This document shows, piece after piece, positions 45,250-54,266 of a stretch of 64,000 nt of DNA; the stretch's first letter is position 1, and every line of letters begins with the position of its first letter. Below the pieces are notes generated by a model. It saw only the letters and a list, made by a program, of their open reading frames with translations. It was not told where the DNA came from and did not search any database. The translations under genes were made by a program, and so were the position numbers. The stretch is from Lentisphaera marina (GTDB lineage: Bacteria > Verrucomicrobiota > Lentisphaeria > Lentisphaerales > Lentisphaeraceae): positions 62,001 through 126,000 of the forward strand of contig NZ_JAQZZL010000001.1 of the NCBI RefSeq assembly GCF_028745505.1. Direction: 5' to 3'.

Positions 45250-46242
45250 ATGAAAAACATTTTCTTTATCTTCTGTTGCTTCGCAGCTCTTGGCCTATAC
45301 GCACAAACGCCATTTCAAAAATACGGTAAACTCCAATTAAAGGGCACTCAACTCTGTAGTAGTAAACAAGTGCCTATCCAATTAAAAGGCATGAGTACTC
45401 ATGGTCTTCAATGGCATGGTTGGGGCAGTTTCCTAGGCGAAAAAAATCTAGATGTTTTAGCATATCAGTGGCAAGCAGACATTCTTCGTATTGCTATGTA
45501 TTACGATGAAGGTGGCTACAAAACCAATCCAAAGAAATTCACCAAAATGCTTGATCAAGTAGTCGAAGAGACCCACAAACGTGGCATGTATAGCATTATT
45601 GATTGGCATATTTTAAAACCAGGCGATCCGTGGAACCGCATTGATGAAGCCAAAAAATTCTTTGCCTATATGTCCAAAAAACACAGCTCAAAAGGAACTG
45701 TTTTATACGAAATATGTAATGAGCCTAATGGTAAAGGGGTGGATTGGCCTCGAATAAAATCTTATGCCGAGCAAATCATTCCCATTATTAGAAAAAATGA
45801 TCCTGATGGCATTATTTTAATTGGAACACCTGCCTGGGCTTCCTTAGGTATATCTGAAGGGAAAGTAGCGACTGACATTATAAGCAATGGCCTAAATCAA
45901 AAAAACTCACACAATGTCATGTTCAGCTTCCACTTCTATGCCGCGTCGCATAAGGACTTATACCGTAAAGAATTTAAAAAATTCTTAGGAAAAATCCCTT
46001 TGTTCATTACTGAATGGGGCAGTCAAGAAGCCTCCGGTGAAGGCAGGAATGATTGGCAGAGCGTTATGGAGTGGCATAAGATTCTCAATGAGTATAAAAT
46101 CAGCTGGTGCAATTGGAATTACTCATCAGGTCATCGCTCAAGTGCGGTTTGGAAAAGCAACGTTAGCATCAATGGTCCTTTTGATGATTCACAACTCAAA
46201 GAATCTGGGCTCAAAGTGAAAGAACTTATCCGAGCTAAATGA
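45250..46242 (+). CDS. secreted GH5 endoglucanase-type glycosidase
   Basis: This 330-aa glycoside hydrolase has a signal peptide (MKNIFFIFCCFAALGLYAQ) and the family 5 barrel motifs: LKGMSTHGLQW, DILRIAMYY, YSIIDWHIL, acid/base YEICNEPNG and nucleophile LFITEWG. The aromatic SWCNWNYSSGHRSSA loop fits subfamily GH5_2 cellulases. It should cleave beta-1,4-glucans in the periplasm or outside. No carbohydrate-binding module or transporter accompanies it, so it is an isolated polysaccharide-degrading gene. Confidence 0.92.
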   Translation: MKNIFFIFCCFAALGLYAQTPFQKYGKLQLKGTQLCSSKQVPIQLKGMSTHGLQWHGWGSFLGEKNLDVLAYQWQADILRIAMYYDEGGYKTNPKKFTKMLDQVVEETHKRGMYSIIDWHILKPGDPWNRIDEAKKFFAYMSKKHSSKGTVLYEICNEPNGKGVDWPRIKSYAEQIIPIIRKNDPDGIILIGTPAWASLGISEGKVATDIISNGLNQKNSHNVMFSFHFYAASHKDLYRKEFKKFLGKIPLFITEWGSQEASGEGRNDWQSVMEWHKILNEYKISWCNWNYSSGHRSSAVWKSNVSINGPFDDSQLKESGLKVKELIRAK

Positions 46243-46338
46243 CCCATCTTCCTTAGCCTGTCAAAGATCCTCCCATTACGGTTTTTCGATTGTTATTAAC
46301 ACTTTATAGTAAAACAAATAACAAGAAAAGACATAATT

Positions 46339-47256
46339 ATGGTACCACTCCCTAGCAATCCATCTCAACAACTCGAAAAAGGTCTTGAGATTTTTGACAG
46401 TTCTATAATATGGCTAATTATTGGCGCCATCGGAATTATCACTGCATCTATCTTATTTGCTTACATAGTCAATCGCACCTTAATTAAACGACTTGCTAAA
46501 CAAATGAAGATGGACCGTGGCATTGAATTCGCCGTCCAAAAAGTAACTCAATATGTGGTAGTTGGTATAGGTGTTTATACGGCCTTTGCCTTTGTCGGAC
46601 TTCCCGTGAGTGCTTTTGCAGGTGTTTTTGCCTTACTTTCTGTTGGTATTGGTTTCGGCTTGCAAAATATTACCGCCAATTTCATCAGTGGCATTATCTT
46701 ACTCATTGAACGGCCTATAAAAGTCGGAGACCGCTTAACCGTTGGAGAAGTCTGGGGCGATGTTTCACGTATCAATTTACGTACTACTATAATTCAAACT
46801 CCTGACAACATGTCAATCATTGTCCCTAACTCAAAAATTCTTGATGATCAAATCATCAACTGGACTTTTGGCGATCATCGCATCCGAATTAAAATCCCTG
46901 TTGGCGTGGCTTATGGATCCGACATTCGCCTTGTAGAAAAAGCCTTGGGAGAAGCGGCTGAAAAACACAACCTTATCCTCAAAAAACCTAGCCCCCAAGT
47001 CTGGCTAAATGAATTTGCCGACTCTTCGCTTAACTTTGAGCTCCTCGTTTGGATAGAAAAAGCCACGGAAAGAGATCAAATTATAAGTGATGTCAATAAA
47101 ATTATTTATAAGCTCTTTATAGACTACAATATTGAGATACCTTTCCCACAACGCGATCTAAACATTAAACAAAATGATCTCTTAAACATCAATCAAAGTC
47201 CCGACACTACCATCTCGGAACAACAGGAACAAAATGAAAAAAATAAGTGGCAGTGA
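46339..47256 (+). CDS. small-conductance mechanosensitive channel (MscS family)
   Basis: This 305-aa inner-membrane channel releases solutes upon osmotic downshock. Two leading helices precede the pore helix region VSAFAGVFALLSVGIGFGLQ with Gly/Ala packing, then NITANFISGIILLIERPIKVGDRLTVG, the MscS beta domain and a short C-terminal domain. The highly polar tail (after residue 275) overlaps the yhbY start by 23 bases, so the two are likely translated from one mRNA. Confidence 0.93.
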   Translation: MVPLPSNPSQQLEKGLEIFDSSIIWLIIGAIGIITASILFAYIVNRTLIKRLAKQMKMDRGIEFAVQKVTQYVVVGIGVYTAFAFVGLPVSAFAGVFALLSVGIGFGLQNITANFISGIILLIERPIKVGDRLTVGEVWGDVSRINLRTTIIQTPDNMSIIVPNSKILDDQIINWTFGDHRIRIKIPVGVAYGSDIRLVEKALGEAAEKHNLILKKPSPQVWLNEFADSSLNFELLVWIEKATERDQIISDVNKIIYKLFIDYNIEIPFPQRDLNIKQNDLLNINQSPDTTISEQQEQNEKNKWQ

Positions 47257-47509
47257 AGCTCGTGCCCTACGAGCGCGCGGATCCAAACTCGAAGCAAGTG
47301 CAGTAATCGGTAAACGAGGACTCACAGAAGAAAACCTAAAAATCATTACTGAGGCCTTCCTAAAACAAGATTTGGTCAAAATTACTATTAGAAAGAAAGC
47401 TTTCGAGAACCCTAAGGAAGAAGCCATGAAAATTGCGGAGCAATTCGGAGCTACTATTGTACAACAATTAGGCAGTGCATTATTACTTTTTAAATCTTCA
47501 GAAGATTAA
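47234..47509 (+). CDS. yhbY: YhbY-type CRM-domain RNA-binding protein
   Basis: This 91-aa protein consists of one CRM domain, found associated with pre-50S ribosomes. It has RALRARGSKLEASAVIGKRG with the GxxG loop, VKITIRKKA and IVQQLGSALLLFKSS. The ATG lies inside the end of the mscS-like gene with GGAACAAAATG-type spacing (GGAAC as ribosome site). It converges on the next minus-strand gene with a four-base overlap. Confidence 0.9.
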   Translation: MKKISGSEARALRARGSKLEASAVIGKRGLTEENLKIITEAFLKQDLVKITIRKKAFENPKEEAMKIAEQFGATIVQQLGSALLLFKSSED

Positions 47510-48015
47510 AGCTTTAACTCCGCACTCGAAGACACTTCTTCAGATTCTAGCTCCATTGGCGCTATAGCATAAACTATCTTTGCCTTAGCTAGGCTCTTTG
47601 GCACTTCAAAAAGAAGTCTTACACCAGCCCCTTCTTTAACCGTCCTAGAGCCTGACAAAGCAGGCTTAGGCTCTGACTTCCAACGCAATGATAATTTACT
47701 TGGAACATGGAACTCCCAGTTAATTTCATTAAAAGCTTCTGTATTAGAACCTATCAACTTACATTTATAGTCTTTAGCTCCTGCCTTTAAGACATAATCA
47801 TATTTACCCAGACTACGACCTTCGCTTAAAATAAAGTTAAGAACAATAAATTTGTTGCCTTTCTCTGGTCTCAAGGTACTTGATTCACCAGAGCGCTCTA
47901 TGACTTTTATTGATTCAGGCTTATTAATTTTAATAATATAACCTTCACGAAACACACTCTGACCTTGTACTAATAAGGCAGAAAAAACACATACGAAAAC
48001 TAAATATAACTTCAT
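47506..48015 (-). CDS. exported protein of unknown function
   Basis: This 169-aa protein has a signal peptide (MKLYLVFVCVFSALLVQGQ). The mature part is beta-rich, with KFIVLNFILSEGRSLGKYDY and a late VRLLFEVPKSLAKAKI strand pair, compatible with an immunoglobulin-like fold of the DUF4352 kind. Its ATG overlaps the stop of the upstream lipoprotein gene by four bases, so the two are a coupled pair. No function can be assigned. Confidence 0.7.
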   Translation of the reverse strand: MKLYLVFVCVFSALLVQGQSVFREGYIIKINKPESIKVIERSGESSTLRPEKGNKFIVLNFILSEGRSLGKYDYVLKAGAKDYKCKLIGSNTEAFNEINWEFHVPSKLSLRWKSEPKPALSGSRTVKEGAGVRLLFEVPKSLAKAKIVYAIAPMELESEEVSSSAELKL

Positions 48016-48710
48016 TTATCAACACTCAATATTTTTTTCTGATGGGACTCAGCTTCAATTAATAAACCTTCAAGAACCTCCATAGGTTCCGTATCAACTT
48101 CCCAATCTCTGACAATAGAGAAATACATGGCATAATCCCCTCCGTCAACTCCTACGTCTTTCCATCGGGCAATTCTTCGCTTCAAAACATCTGTATATTC
48201 TTTGTCATCGGATGATACAATCAGTACTGCGGAACCAGAAATTGATAAATAGAGCTGATCTATTGTTTCGGATCTCTGCGCCACATCCTTAATATCCACC
48301 TGATCATTCAGAGTGACAACGAAAACTTCTAAATCACGTTCACCTGGAAAGCTATAAAATAATTGATAAATCACACCTGGGACCTGCTTACCAGGTAAAG
48401 TCGACATCAACCATCGTTTATACTTCACGAATGGCCGTCTTGATATCATTGTCACTTCTTTATCATCACTAAAGACAAAATAGCCGGCATCCAAAGCTTT
48501 TTCACGCTCCTCATCAGTAATGACTTGGTTGAGAATATACAAATCAATATCTTGGCGTGGTTTTTTGATCATAGTTTCATCTAAGTGTCCCACAAGAGCT
48601 ACAAACTTAAATTCCGTCTTTTCCAGTTCAATTTCTCCTATTGCACACGAACTTAAAAAAGCGCATCCAAGCACTAAATAGATGAACCTTTTTATACATT
48701 TCATTTTCAT
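48012..48710 (-). CDS. predicted lipoprotein of unknown function
   Basis: This is a protein of about 232 aa with a lipobox in LGCAFLSSC and a mature region with VFVVTLNDQVDIKDVAQ and SAVLIVSSDDKEYTDVLKRR. I do not recognise the family. ATG 48710 has GGGATGA eight bases upstream; an ATG at 48719 is also possible. It is translated with the downstream exported protein and divergent from carA. Confidence 0.65.
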   Translation of the reverse strand: MKMKCIKRFIYLVLGCAFLSSCAIGEIELEKTEFKFVALVGHLDETMIKKPRQDIDLYILNQVITDEEREKALDAGYFVFSDDKEVTMISRRPFVKYKRWLMSTLPGKQVPGVIYQLFYSFPGERDLEVFVVTLNDQVDIKDVAQRSETIDQLYLSISGSAVLIVSSDDKEYTDVLKRRIARWKDVGVDGGDYAMYFSIVRDWEVDTEPMEVLEGLLIEAESHQKKILSVDK

Positions 48711-48832
48711 AAACTTCATCCCATAAAGAAGATATTATTTTAACTCATAAAGGAGCTATAAAAGCAACTGGAAAAAACATGACTTGCGTTTAGATTCCCA
48801 ACAATTAATAGAAAAATAAGGTAACATATTCA

Positions 48833-49993
48833 ATGAGTCAAAGCTGGAATTGGAAAGTTCAAAGAGAAAAGCAAGCCTTTCTCGCTCTTGAAGACGGAAC
48901 GATCTTCAGAGCTTACTCAATCGGAGCAGATAAAAACTGCTTGGGCGAAACTGTATTTAACACCGGAATGACTGGCTATCAGGAAATCCTCTCCGACCCA
49001 TCCTACGCTGGTCAGTTTATTTGTATGACTTACCCTGAAATGGGTAATTATGGTACGACTCCAATAGACATGGAAGCACGAAAAACATTTTCCAATGGCT
49101 TAATCATACACAATAACAATGATGATAGCAACTGGAGAAGCGATAGTTCTTTGAGTCAATTCCTCAAAGATAATGGCATCCCTGCTCTCGCTGGCGTCGA
49201 CACACGTGCCCTCACCTTAAAACTCCGTACTGATGGTGCAATGAAAAGTTACATTTGTTATGACGGATCAGTTAGTGAAGAAGAGGCCGTTGAACTTGCA
49301 AAGAACTGGAGTGGCTTAGAGGGACAAGACTACGCTGCAAAGGTAAGCTGCGACACTACTTTCGAATGGGATCCAGATGACTCTATTTCTTCTTCTTGGG
49401 GAACTGGGGCAGAGCTTCCAGAAGCTAAACACTCTTTAGTTGCCTATGACTTTGGTATTAAATGGAACATCTTGCGTGGCCTAAGGCGTAGTGGTTTTAA
49501 AGTAACCGTTGTACCTGCAAAAACTCCTGCTAGCGAAGTTATTGCCATGAACCCTGATGCTGTTTTCTTTTCTAATGGCCCTGCTGACCCCAAAGCCGTT
49601 ACTTATGCAGTTGATGCTGCAAAAGAACTCATTGGTAAATACCCCATCATGGGCATCTGCCTTGGTCACCAAATCTTAGGCTTAGCCACTGGCGCAGACA
49701 CCTACAAATTGAAATTTGGTCACCATGGCTGTAACCACCCCGTAAAAAACCTCCTCAAGGGTACAATCGAAATCAGTTCACAGAACCACAACTTTGCCAT
49801 TGACCCCGATTCTGTTAATGACGACCTCATCGAAGTTACCCATATCAACTTAAATGATGATACAGTAGCTGGAATTCGTCACAAATCAGAAAAAATGTTT
49901 GCGGTTCAATACCACCCTGAAGCGGCTCCAGGACCTCATGACCCCTACTATTTATTCGAACAGTTCTACAAAATGGTAGAAGAAAGCAAATAA
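48833..49993 (+). CDS. carA: carbamoyl-phosphate synthase small subunit
   Basis: This 386-aa glutamine amidotransferase subunit supplies ammonia to CarB for carbamoyl phosphate, used for pyrimidines and arginine. The N-terminal domain has FNTGMTGYQEILSDPSYAGQ. The class I glutaminase has nucleophile Cys in MGICLGHQILGLA and the His/Glu pair in VQYHPEAAPGPHD. The product binding segment QNHNFAID is intact. No carB is adjacent. A strong terminator follows. Confidence 0.97.
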   Translation: MSQSWNWKVQREKQAFLALEDGTIFRAYSIGADKNCLGETVFNTGMTGYQEILSDPSYAGQFICMTYPEMGNYGTTPIDMEARKTFSNGLIIHNNNDDSNWRSDSSLSQFLKDNGIPALAGVDTRALTLKLRTDGAMKSYICYDGSVSEEEAVELAKNWSGLEGQDYAAKVSCDTTFEWDPDDSISSSWGTGAELPEAKHSLVAYDFGIKWNILRGLRRSGFKVTVVPAKTPASEVIAMNPDAVFFSNGPADPKAVTYAVDAAKELIGKYPIMGICLGHQILGLATGADTYKLKFGHHGCNHPVKNLLKGTIEISSQNHNFAIDPDSVNDDLIEVTHINLNDDTVAGIRHKSEKMFAVQYHPEAAPGPHDPYYLFEQFYKMVEESK

Positions 49994-50012
49994 TTTAAGT
50001 TTCACTTATAAA

Positions 50013-50046
50013 AATAGCTCTCCATTTGGAGAGCTATTTTTTTATC
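50013..50046 (+). terminator. carA terminator
   Basis: ATAGCTCTCC-ATTT-GGAGAGCTAT followed by a T-run, starting 20 bases after the carA stop. Confidence 0.93.
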
Positions 50047-50078
50047 TATATATCCAAATTTAAACAGGAAAATGACTA

Positions 50079-50623
50079 ATGAACAAAGAATTTGATAGCT
50101 CATTACCAAAACTCCTGAAACTAATCACTCGAGCCCGAAGCTTAAGCAATCAATACAATCAATTAGCTGCTGATAATAAAGATAAACTACACGAGATACT
50201 AACAGAGCTTTTGGGCAGCGTAACTGACGACAGTTATATAGACATCCCTTTTTATTGCGATTATGGCAAAAACATCCACATCGGAAAAAATGTTTAAATT
50301 GTACCTTTATCGACAATGACAAAATCACCATAGGTGATAACACACTTATCGCTTCTTCTGTAAACATCAGCACTGGCTTCCACCCTATCCCAGCTAAGTA
50401 GTGCGTTTTTCAAAGTGAAGATATAAGTAGTAAGTATAGAACGTTTAAGAAGCCTGTTACCATCGGAAAGAATTGCTGGATTGGAGCAAATGTAACAATT
50501 ATCCCTGGAATAAATATTGGTGATAATACCACCATAGGTGCAGGTAGCGTTGTCGTAAAAGACATCCCAAGCAACTGTGTTGCCGTTGGCAACCCATGTA
50601 ACGCGATTCGAAGCCTAGATTAA
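50079..50623 (+). pseudogene. maltose/galactoside O-acetyltransferase-like pseudogene
   Basis: The first 72 codons encode the N-terminal Mac domain and first hexapeptide repeat of a LacA/Maa-type acetyltransferase, ending in YCDYGKNIHIGKNV and a TAA at 50295. The homologous sequence goes on in another frame: NCTFIDNDKITIGDNTLIAS, then STGFHPIPAK. A TAG at 50399-50401 interrupts that frame, which then runs [20 protein letters not shown] to [13 protein letters not shown] and TAA at 50621. There is thus one frameshift (apparently a small deletion near 50294) and one nonsense codon. The enzyme would have acetylated a sugar with acetyl-CoA; it is probably dead. Confidence 0.88.
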
Positions 50624-50766
50624 GCTACACCAAAGCTCTTATCATTACTTATGAGTCTCAGATCACACACTACACGAAGCAAGATAACGACCCGTCAACA
50701 ACTATTCTGAGTATCCATGTCATGGATAGAATCAACCATGACTGTTGATATTCAGTAATTTAAGTG

Positions 50767-50815
50767 AAATCCTTTTGTTTTTATAAGCACCGCGATATAT
50801 TGAGCAAAAGGATTT
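50767..50815 (+). promoter_or_regulatory. inverted repeat enclosing the ribosome binding site
   Basis: AAATCCTTTTG (50767-50777) is an exact complement of CAAAAGGATTT (50805-50815), with a 27-base loop. The right arm contains the AAAAGGA ribosome site of the next gene, six bases before its ATG, so the folded RNA would mask it. The rest of the 195-base gap (50624-50818) holds only minor palindromes such as ATCCATG-T-CATGGAT. Confidence 0.55.
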
Positions 50816-50818
50816 TTT

Positions 50819-51985
50819 ATGCGCTTATTGTTTCTACTCATTTTCCCAATCAGCCTCTTTGCAGAAGTGGTTCTTACTTCGCAAAAAACACGACTCTACG
50901 CAATTAATGGCACAGTTTTAAAAAGTCTTGAAAAAGACCTTCGACTTGAAGTAGATTTATACGCTCGCGATAAAAAATATTATCAAATAAAGAACACCCA
51001 AAACCTAATCCTCGTTGCTGATACTATTGGTTTTGAGCAAATGCTTAATAATTCTGAAAAAAAGAAACTGAGTTTAGAGAATGCGTTCAATAGTCGTCAA
51101 AGAGAGCTTTTACGCATCAAATCTGAGTTAAAAACAATGGAAATTCAGATCCTAGAGACCCAACGTGACACCGCTCTCTCTTACCAATCAAGCTACCGCA
51201 GTGGCGGACGATACACCTACTCTTATACTCGGCTCATCTCAACAACAAAAGCCCGTAAAGTTATTGAGACCCTAAATGAAGAAAAAGAAAAACTTAAACT
51301 CGAACAAAATAAAATTTTTCGAGAGTCGATGAATATCAGTGCAGCACTCGGAGAAAACCAAGTCTATATAGAGAGGTTGAGCAAACTATTTACTGGCGCC
51401 GACAAAAACCATAACAAGTATATCATCACAAAAAAAGATGCCCCTGTATTCCTAGGAAGCCAAACCTTTACCCACCTCAAATTAGGTGAACTTGTGACAG
51501 CACGAGCTCATCCGAAGCATAGAAATTTCCACCAAGTCATTATCAATAAGAAAATCTACACTATTGCCTCTACTGACTTAGCAAATTTAAATGGACTCAA
51601 AATCGACTACAACAAGCGCATCACATCAAACTTGAGTGGCATCGAATTTCAAAAAAGGATTGTTGATGACTTGCAGACTTCTACCATTCTCCTGCAATCC
51701 ATCATGCGGCAATTAACTGTCGACAAAGCTATTTCTGGTTATGTGAAAGTAAAAAACATGAGGGTACAGATCGACCCCAATACAGTACTCATCATCAATA
51801 ACCAAAATGGAGATTCTGTTTACGTCCACAGTAATCGTGCGAAGAATGTCATTGAAGACTGGAGCTTAAGTCTAGCTGACAAAAAGCTTAAACTCAAAAT
51901 CGCCGAAGCCAACTTACTGGAACGCCAAAAATTTAATGTGGATTTACGCCAAGAACAATCAGATGTCTTAGCACTACTGCAATAA
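50819..51985 (+). CDS. exported coiled-coil protein of unknown function
   Basis: This 388-aa protein has a signal peptide (MRLLFLLIFPISLFAEV). It starts with an SH3-like beta segment, then two coiled-coil stretches (about residues 80-115 and 150-175, rich in Lys, Glu and Leu) split by a Tyr/Ser-rich piece (SYQSSYRSGGRYTYSYTR). A second beta region and a final helix follow. No family is recognised. It has its own start region with a hairpin over the ribosome site and converges on the PP2C gene. Confidence 0.7.
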   Translation: MRLLFLLIFPISLFAEVVLTSQKTRLYAINGTVLKSLEKDLRLEVDLYARDKKYYQIKNTQNLILVADTIGFEQMLNNSEKKKLSLENAFNSRQRELLRIKSELKTMEIQILETQRDTALSYQSSYRSGGRYTYSYTRLISTTKARKVIETLNEEKEKLKLEQNKIFRESMNISAALGENQVYIERLSKLFTGADKNHNKYIITKKDAPVFLGSQTFTHLKLGELVTARAHPKHRNFHQVIINKKIYTIASTDLANLNGLKIDYNKRITSNLSGIEFQKRIVDDLQTSTILLQSIMRQLTVDKAISGYVKVKNMRVQIDPNTVLIINNQNGDSVYVHSNRAKNVIEDWSLSLADKKLKLKIAEANLLERQKFNVDLRQEQSDVLALLQ

Positions 51986-51986
51986 A

Positions 51987-52775
51987 CTAATCGTCAAAAA
52001 TGACGATACCTGTAATATTATCTTTACCGCCTGCATCTAAAGAGCGATTGATAAGTTCAGTAAGAATTTTTTGCGGACTACGCAAATCAGTCATTAGGTC
52101 AGTCATGACTTGATGAGTTAATGAACCATAGAGTCCATCTGTACAAAACAAGTAACGATCACCTGCCCTTCGACGACAGATATTCACCTGCACATCGAGC
52201 GCTGAGCCTGCACCCATACAATTGGAGAGCAAATGACTTAGTGGATGGTTTTCAGCTTCCTCCGGCTTGAGATTACCGAGCTTCACCATTTTAGCAACCC
52301 AAGTCTGATCTTCAGTGATTTGCACTAAATTGCGACCGCGCTGCATATAAGCACGACTATCTCCCACTTGAGCAACAATCAGTCTACCAGGAACGAAAAG
52401 ACCTGCGGTTATCGTAGTGCCCATCGCACGAGAAACATTGAGTTTTTCATTAATAGCAAAAATTTTATCATTGCACATCTTAATGGTTTCAACGAGGATT
52501 TGCTCTGATTCACGGAGTTTTGAGGTTGTCAAATCTGCCGATTGCCCCCAAATACGCCCAAGAGCTTCAGTCGCAAAATAACTGGCAAATTCGCCACCTT
52601 CGTGACCACCCATGCCATCTGTGACGACAACTAAAGTAACTTTATCACCTGGTAGTGTGACATAGAGATAAGAATCTTCATTATGTTCCCTTACTAAACC
52701 AACATGAGTCCCACCTGCCACCTTATCGGGGCTTATTGTAGAGCTCGGAGCTGCTTTTTTAAAGGCTTTAAACAT
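51987..52775 (-). CDS. PP2C-type Ser/Thr protein phosphatase
   Basis: This 262-aa metal-dependent phosphatase removes phosphate from Ser/Thr sites set by Hanks-type kinases. Motifs are GLVREHNEDS (RxxNED), VVVTDGMGGHEGG, AMGTTITAGL, VAQVGDSRAYM, FCTDGLYGSL and GGKDNITGIVI. All metal-ligand aspartates are present. The ATG follows the obg stop directly, so it is cotranscribed with obg. It is the natural counterpart to the kinase encoded at 16494 (and to any active kinase elsewhere). Confidence 0.94.
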   Translation of the reverse strand: MFKAFKKAAPSSTISPDKVAGGTHVGLVREHNEDSYLYVTLPGDKVTLVVVTDGMGGHEGGEFASYFATEALGRIWGQSADLTTSKLRESEQILVETIKMCNDKIFAINEKLNVSRAMGTTITAGLFVPGRLIVAQVGDSRAYMQRGRNLVQITEDQTWVAKMVKLGNLKPEEAENHPLSHLLSNCMGAGSALDVQVNICRRRAGDRYLFCTDGLYGSLTHQVMTDLMTDLRSPQKILTELINRSLDAGGKDNITGIVIFDD

Positions 52776-53951
52776 TTAGATTTCTTCCTCATCTTCGTAG
52801 TCATCAAAATCATCATAATCTAAGTCCTCAACGTCAAATTCAAAATCGTCGTCAGAACTTATACCAAATTCATCGCCATCTGCCTCTAAATCAACAACAA
52901 CTGCACCTTCTTTTCTATAGATATTCTTGAGTTTGGGCACATGTTTAACTTTTGCTTGACTGAGTTCCATGACGCGCTCATGAAGAAATTCTAAAACCCC
53001 ATCAACCCCTTCGCGTAGTTCTGCGGTTACAGGGAAAATCTTTAGATCGGTTTCTTTTTGTAAACGCTCAAGATTTTCTTGTGACTCAGGAAAATCCATC
53101 TTATTCGCAAGGATCATGCAAGCGCGATCAGAGAGACCCTCTTCATAAAGATCGAGTTCTTCTTTGAGTTTGACTAAATCATCCAGCGGATCACGACCAT
53201 CAGTACCATTCATATCAAGTACGTAAACTAAGCTATTAGTACGTTCGATGTGGCGTAAAAAGTGATGACCTAAGCCAATATTTTCGTGAGCGCCTTCAAC
53301 TAAGCCAGGAATATCTGCAATCGTAATACGAGTAAAGTCAGGGAAATCTACCGTACCAACAATAGGATTGAGGGTTGTAAAGGGATATGCTGCGGTTTTT
53401 GCACCCGAGTTAGAAACTGAGTTCAAGAAGGTCGATTTACCCGCATTCGGATAACCCACAAGACCTACATCAGCAATTGTTTTTAATTCTAATAGAAGTA
53501 CGAGCTCTTCACCCGGATAACCTTCTTCAGCTTGACGAGGGATGCGATTAACAGAGGTTGCAAAAGAGCGATTACCACGTCCGCCTTTACCTCCCTTGGC
53601 AATAACAATTTCTGATCCCGGTTCATCAATATCACAAATTTGATAGTTATCATTATTGATATCCATCACCACCGTACCAGGAGGAACTTTTACGTACAGA
53701 TCATCACCTCGGTTACCATGCATATCAGAACCTAGGCCATTACCACCATGCTGAGCATCAATATGTTGGTTGAATTTTAAATCGACAAGGCTAGACGTCC
53801 CTGGGTCAGCCACAAAGATTACACTACCGCCGTCCCCACCGTTGCCACCATTTGGGCCACCTTTAGGGACGTACTTCTCGCGCCGGAAACTAATGCAGCC
53901 ATTGCCACCATTACCAGCTTTTACATAGACTTTTATTCGATCAACAAACAT
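52776..53951 (-). CDS. obg: Obg/CgtA GTPase
   Basis: This 391-aa ribosome-assembly and growth-control GTPase has a glycine-rich Obg fold (FVDRIKVYVKAGNGGNGCIS, GGNGGDGG), a G domain with G1 GYPNAGKST, G3 DIPGLVEGAHENIGLG, G4 NKMD and G5 SAEL-like TAELREGVD. The C-terminal tail (after residue 360) is very acidic, with DDFEFDVEDLDYDDF-type repeats, as in other Obg proteins lacking an OCT domain. A hairpin with a T-tract sits right before ATG 53951, between rpmA and obg. Confidence 0.96.
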   Translation of the reverse strand: MFVDRIKVYVKAGNGGNGCISFRREKYVPKGGPNGGNGGDGGSVIFVADPGTSSLVDLKFNQHIDAQHGGNGLGSDMHGNRGDDLYVKVPPGTVVMDINNDNYQICDIDEPGSEIVIAKGGKGGRGNRSFATSVNRIPRQAEEGYPGEELVLLLELKTIADVGLVGYPNAGKSTFLNSVSNSGAKTAAYPFTTLNPIVGTVDFPDFTRITIADIPGLVEGAHENIGLGHHFLRHIERTNSLVYVLDMNGTDGRDPLDDLVKLKEELDLYEEGLSDRACMILANKMDFPESQENLERLQKETDLKIFPVTAELREGVDGVLEFLHERVMELSQAKVKHVPKLKNIYRKEGAVVVDLEADGDEFGISSDDDFEFDVEDLDYDDFDDYEDEEEI

Positions 53952-53952
53952 A

Positions 53953-53990
53953 GGAAAAAAAAAGCCTCAAATCCTACGATCTGAGGCTAA
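53953..53990 (-). terminator. terminator/attenuator between rpmA and obg
   Basis: On the minus strand AGCCTCA/TGAGGCT arms (53982-53988 and 53963-53969) with an inner ATC/GAT pair, followed by nine T residues ending four bases before the obg ATG. The only Shine-Dalgarno-like GAGG lies in the stem. Confidence 0.8.
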
Positions 53991-54011
53991 TTTCGAAATA
54001 AATTTCGATTT

Positions 54012-54266
54012 CTACTGTGCGAGTTCAGGAACGATGTTCACACGACGACCGTTACGGTCGAACTCTACACGTCCAGTTGAAAGTGCAAAAAGAGTGAAAT
54101 CTCTTCCGCAACCTACGTTTTTACCTGGGTGAAATTTTGTTCCACGCTGACGTACGATAATAGTACCAGCGTTAACTTTTTGACCACCAAAGCGCTTAAC
54201 TCCGAGCATTTTAGGATTGGAGTCGCGACCATTCTTGATACTACCTTGACCTTTCTTATGTGCCAT
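54012..54266 (-). CDS. rpmA: 50S ribosomal protein L27
   Basis: This 84-aa ribosomal protein has the full family sequence: [44 protein letters not shown] and [13 protein letters not shown]27 reaches toward the peptidyl transferase centre. The usual partner rplU (L21) is not upstream; the next 366 bases toward thiS contain no gene. It precedes obg as in most bacteria, but with a hairpin terminator between them. Confidence 0.98.
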   Translation of the reverse strand: MAHKKGQGSIKNGRDSNPKMLGVKRFGGQKVNAGTIIVRQRGTKFHPGKNVGCGRDFTLFALSTGRVEFDRNGRRVNIVPELAQ

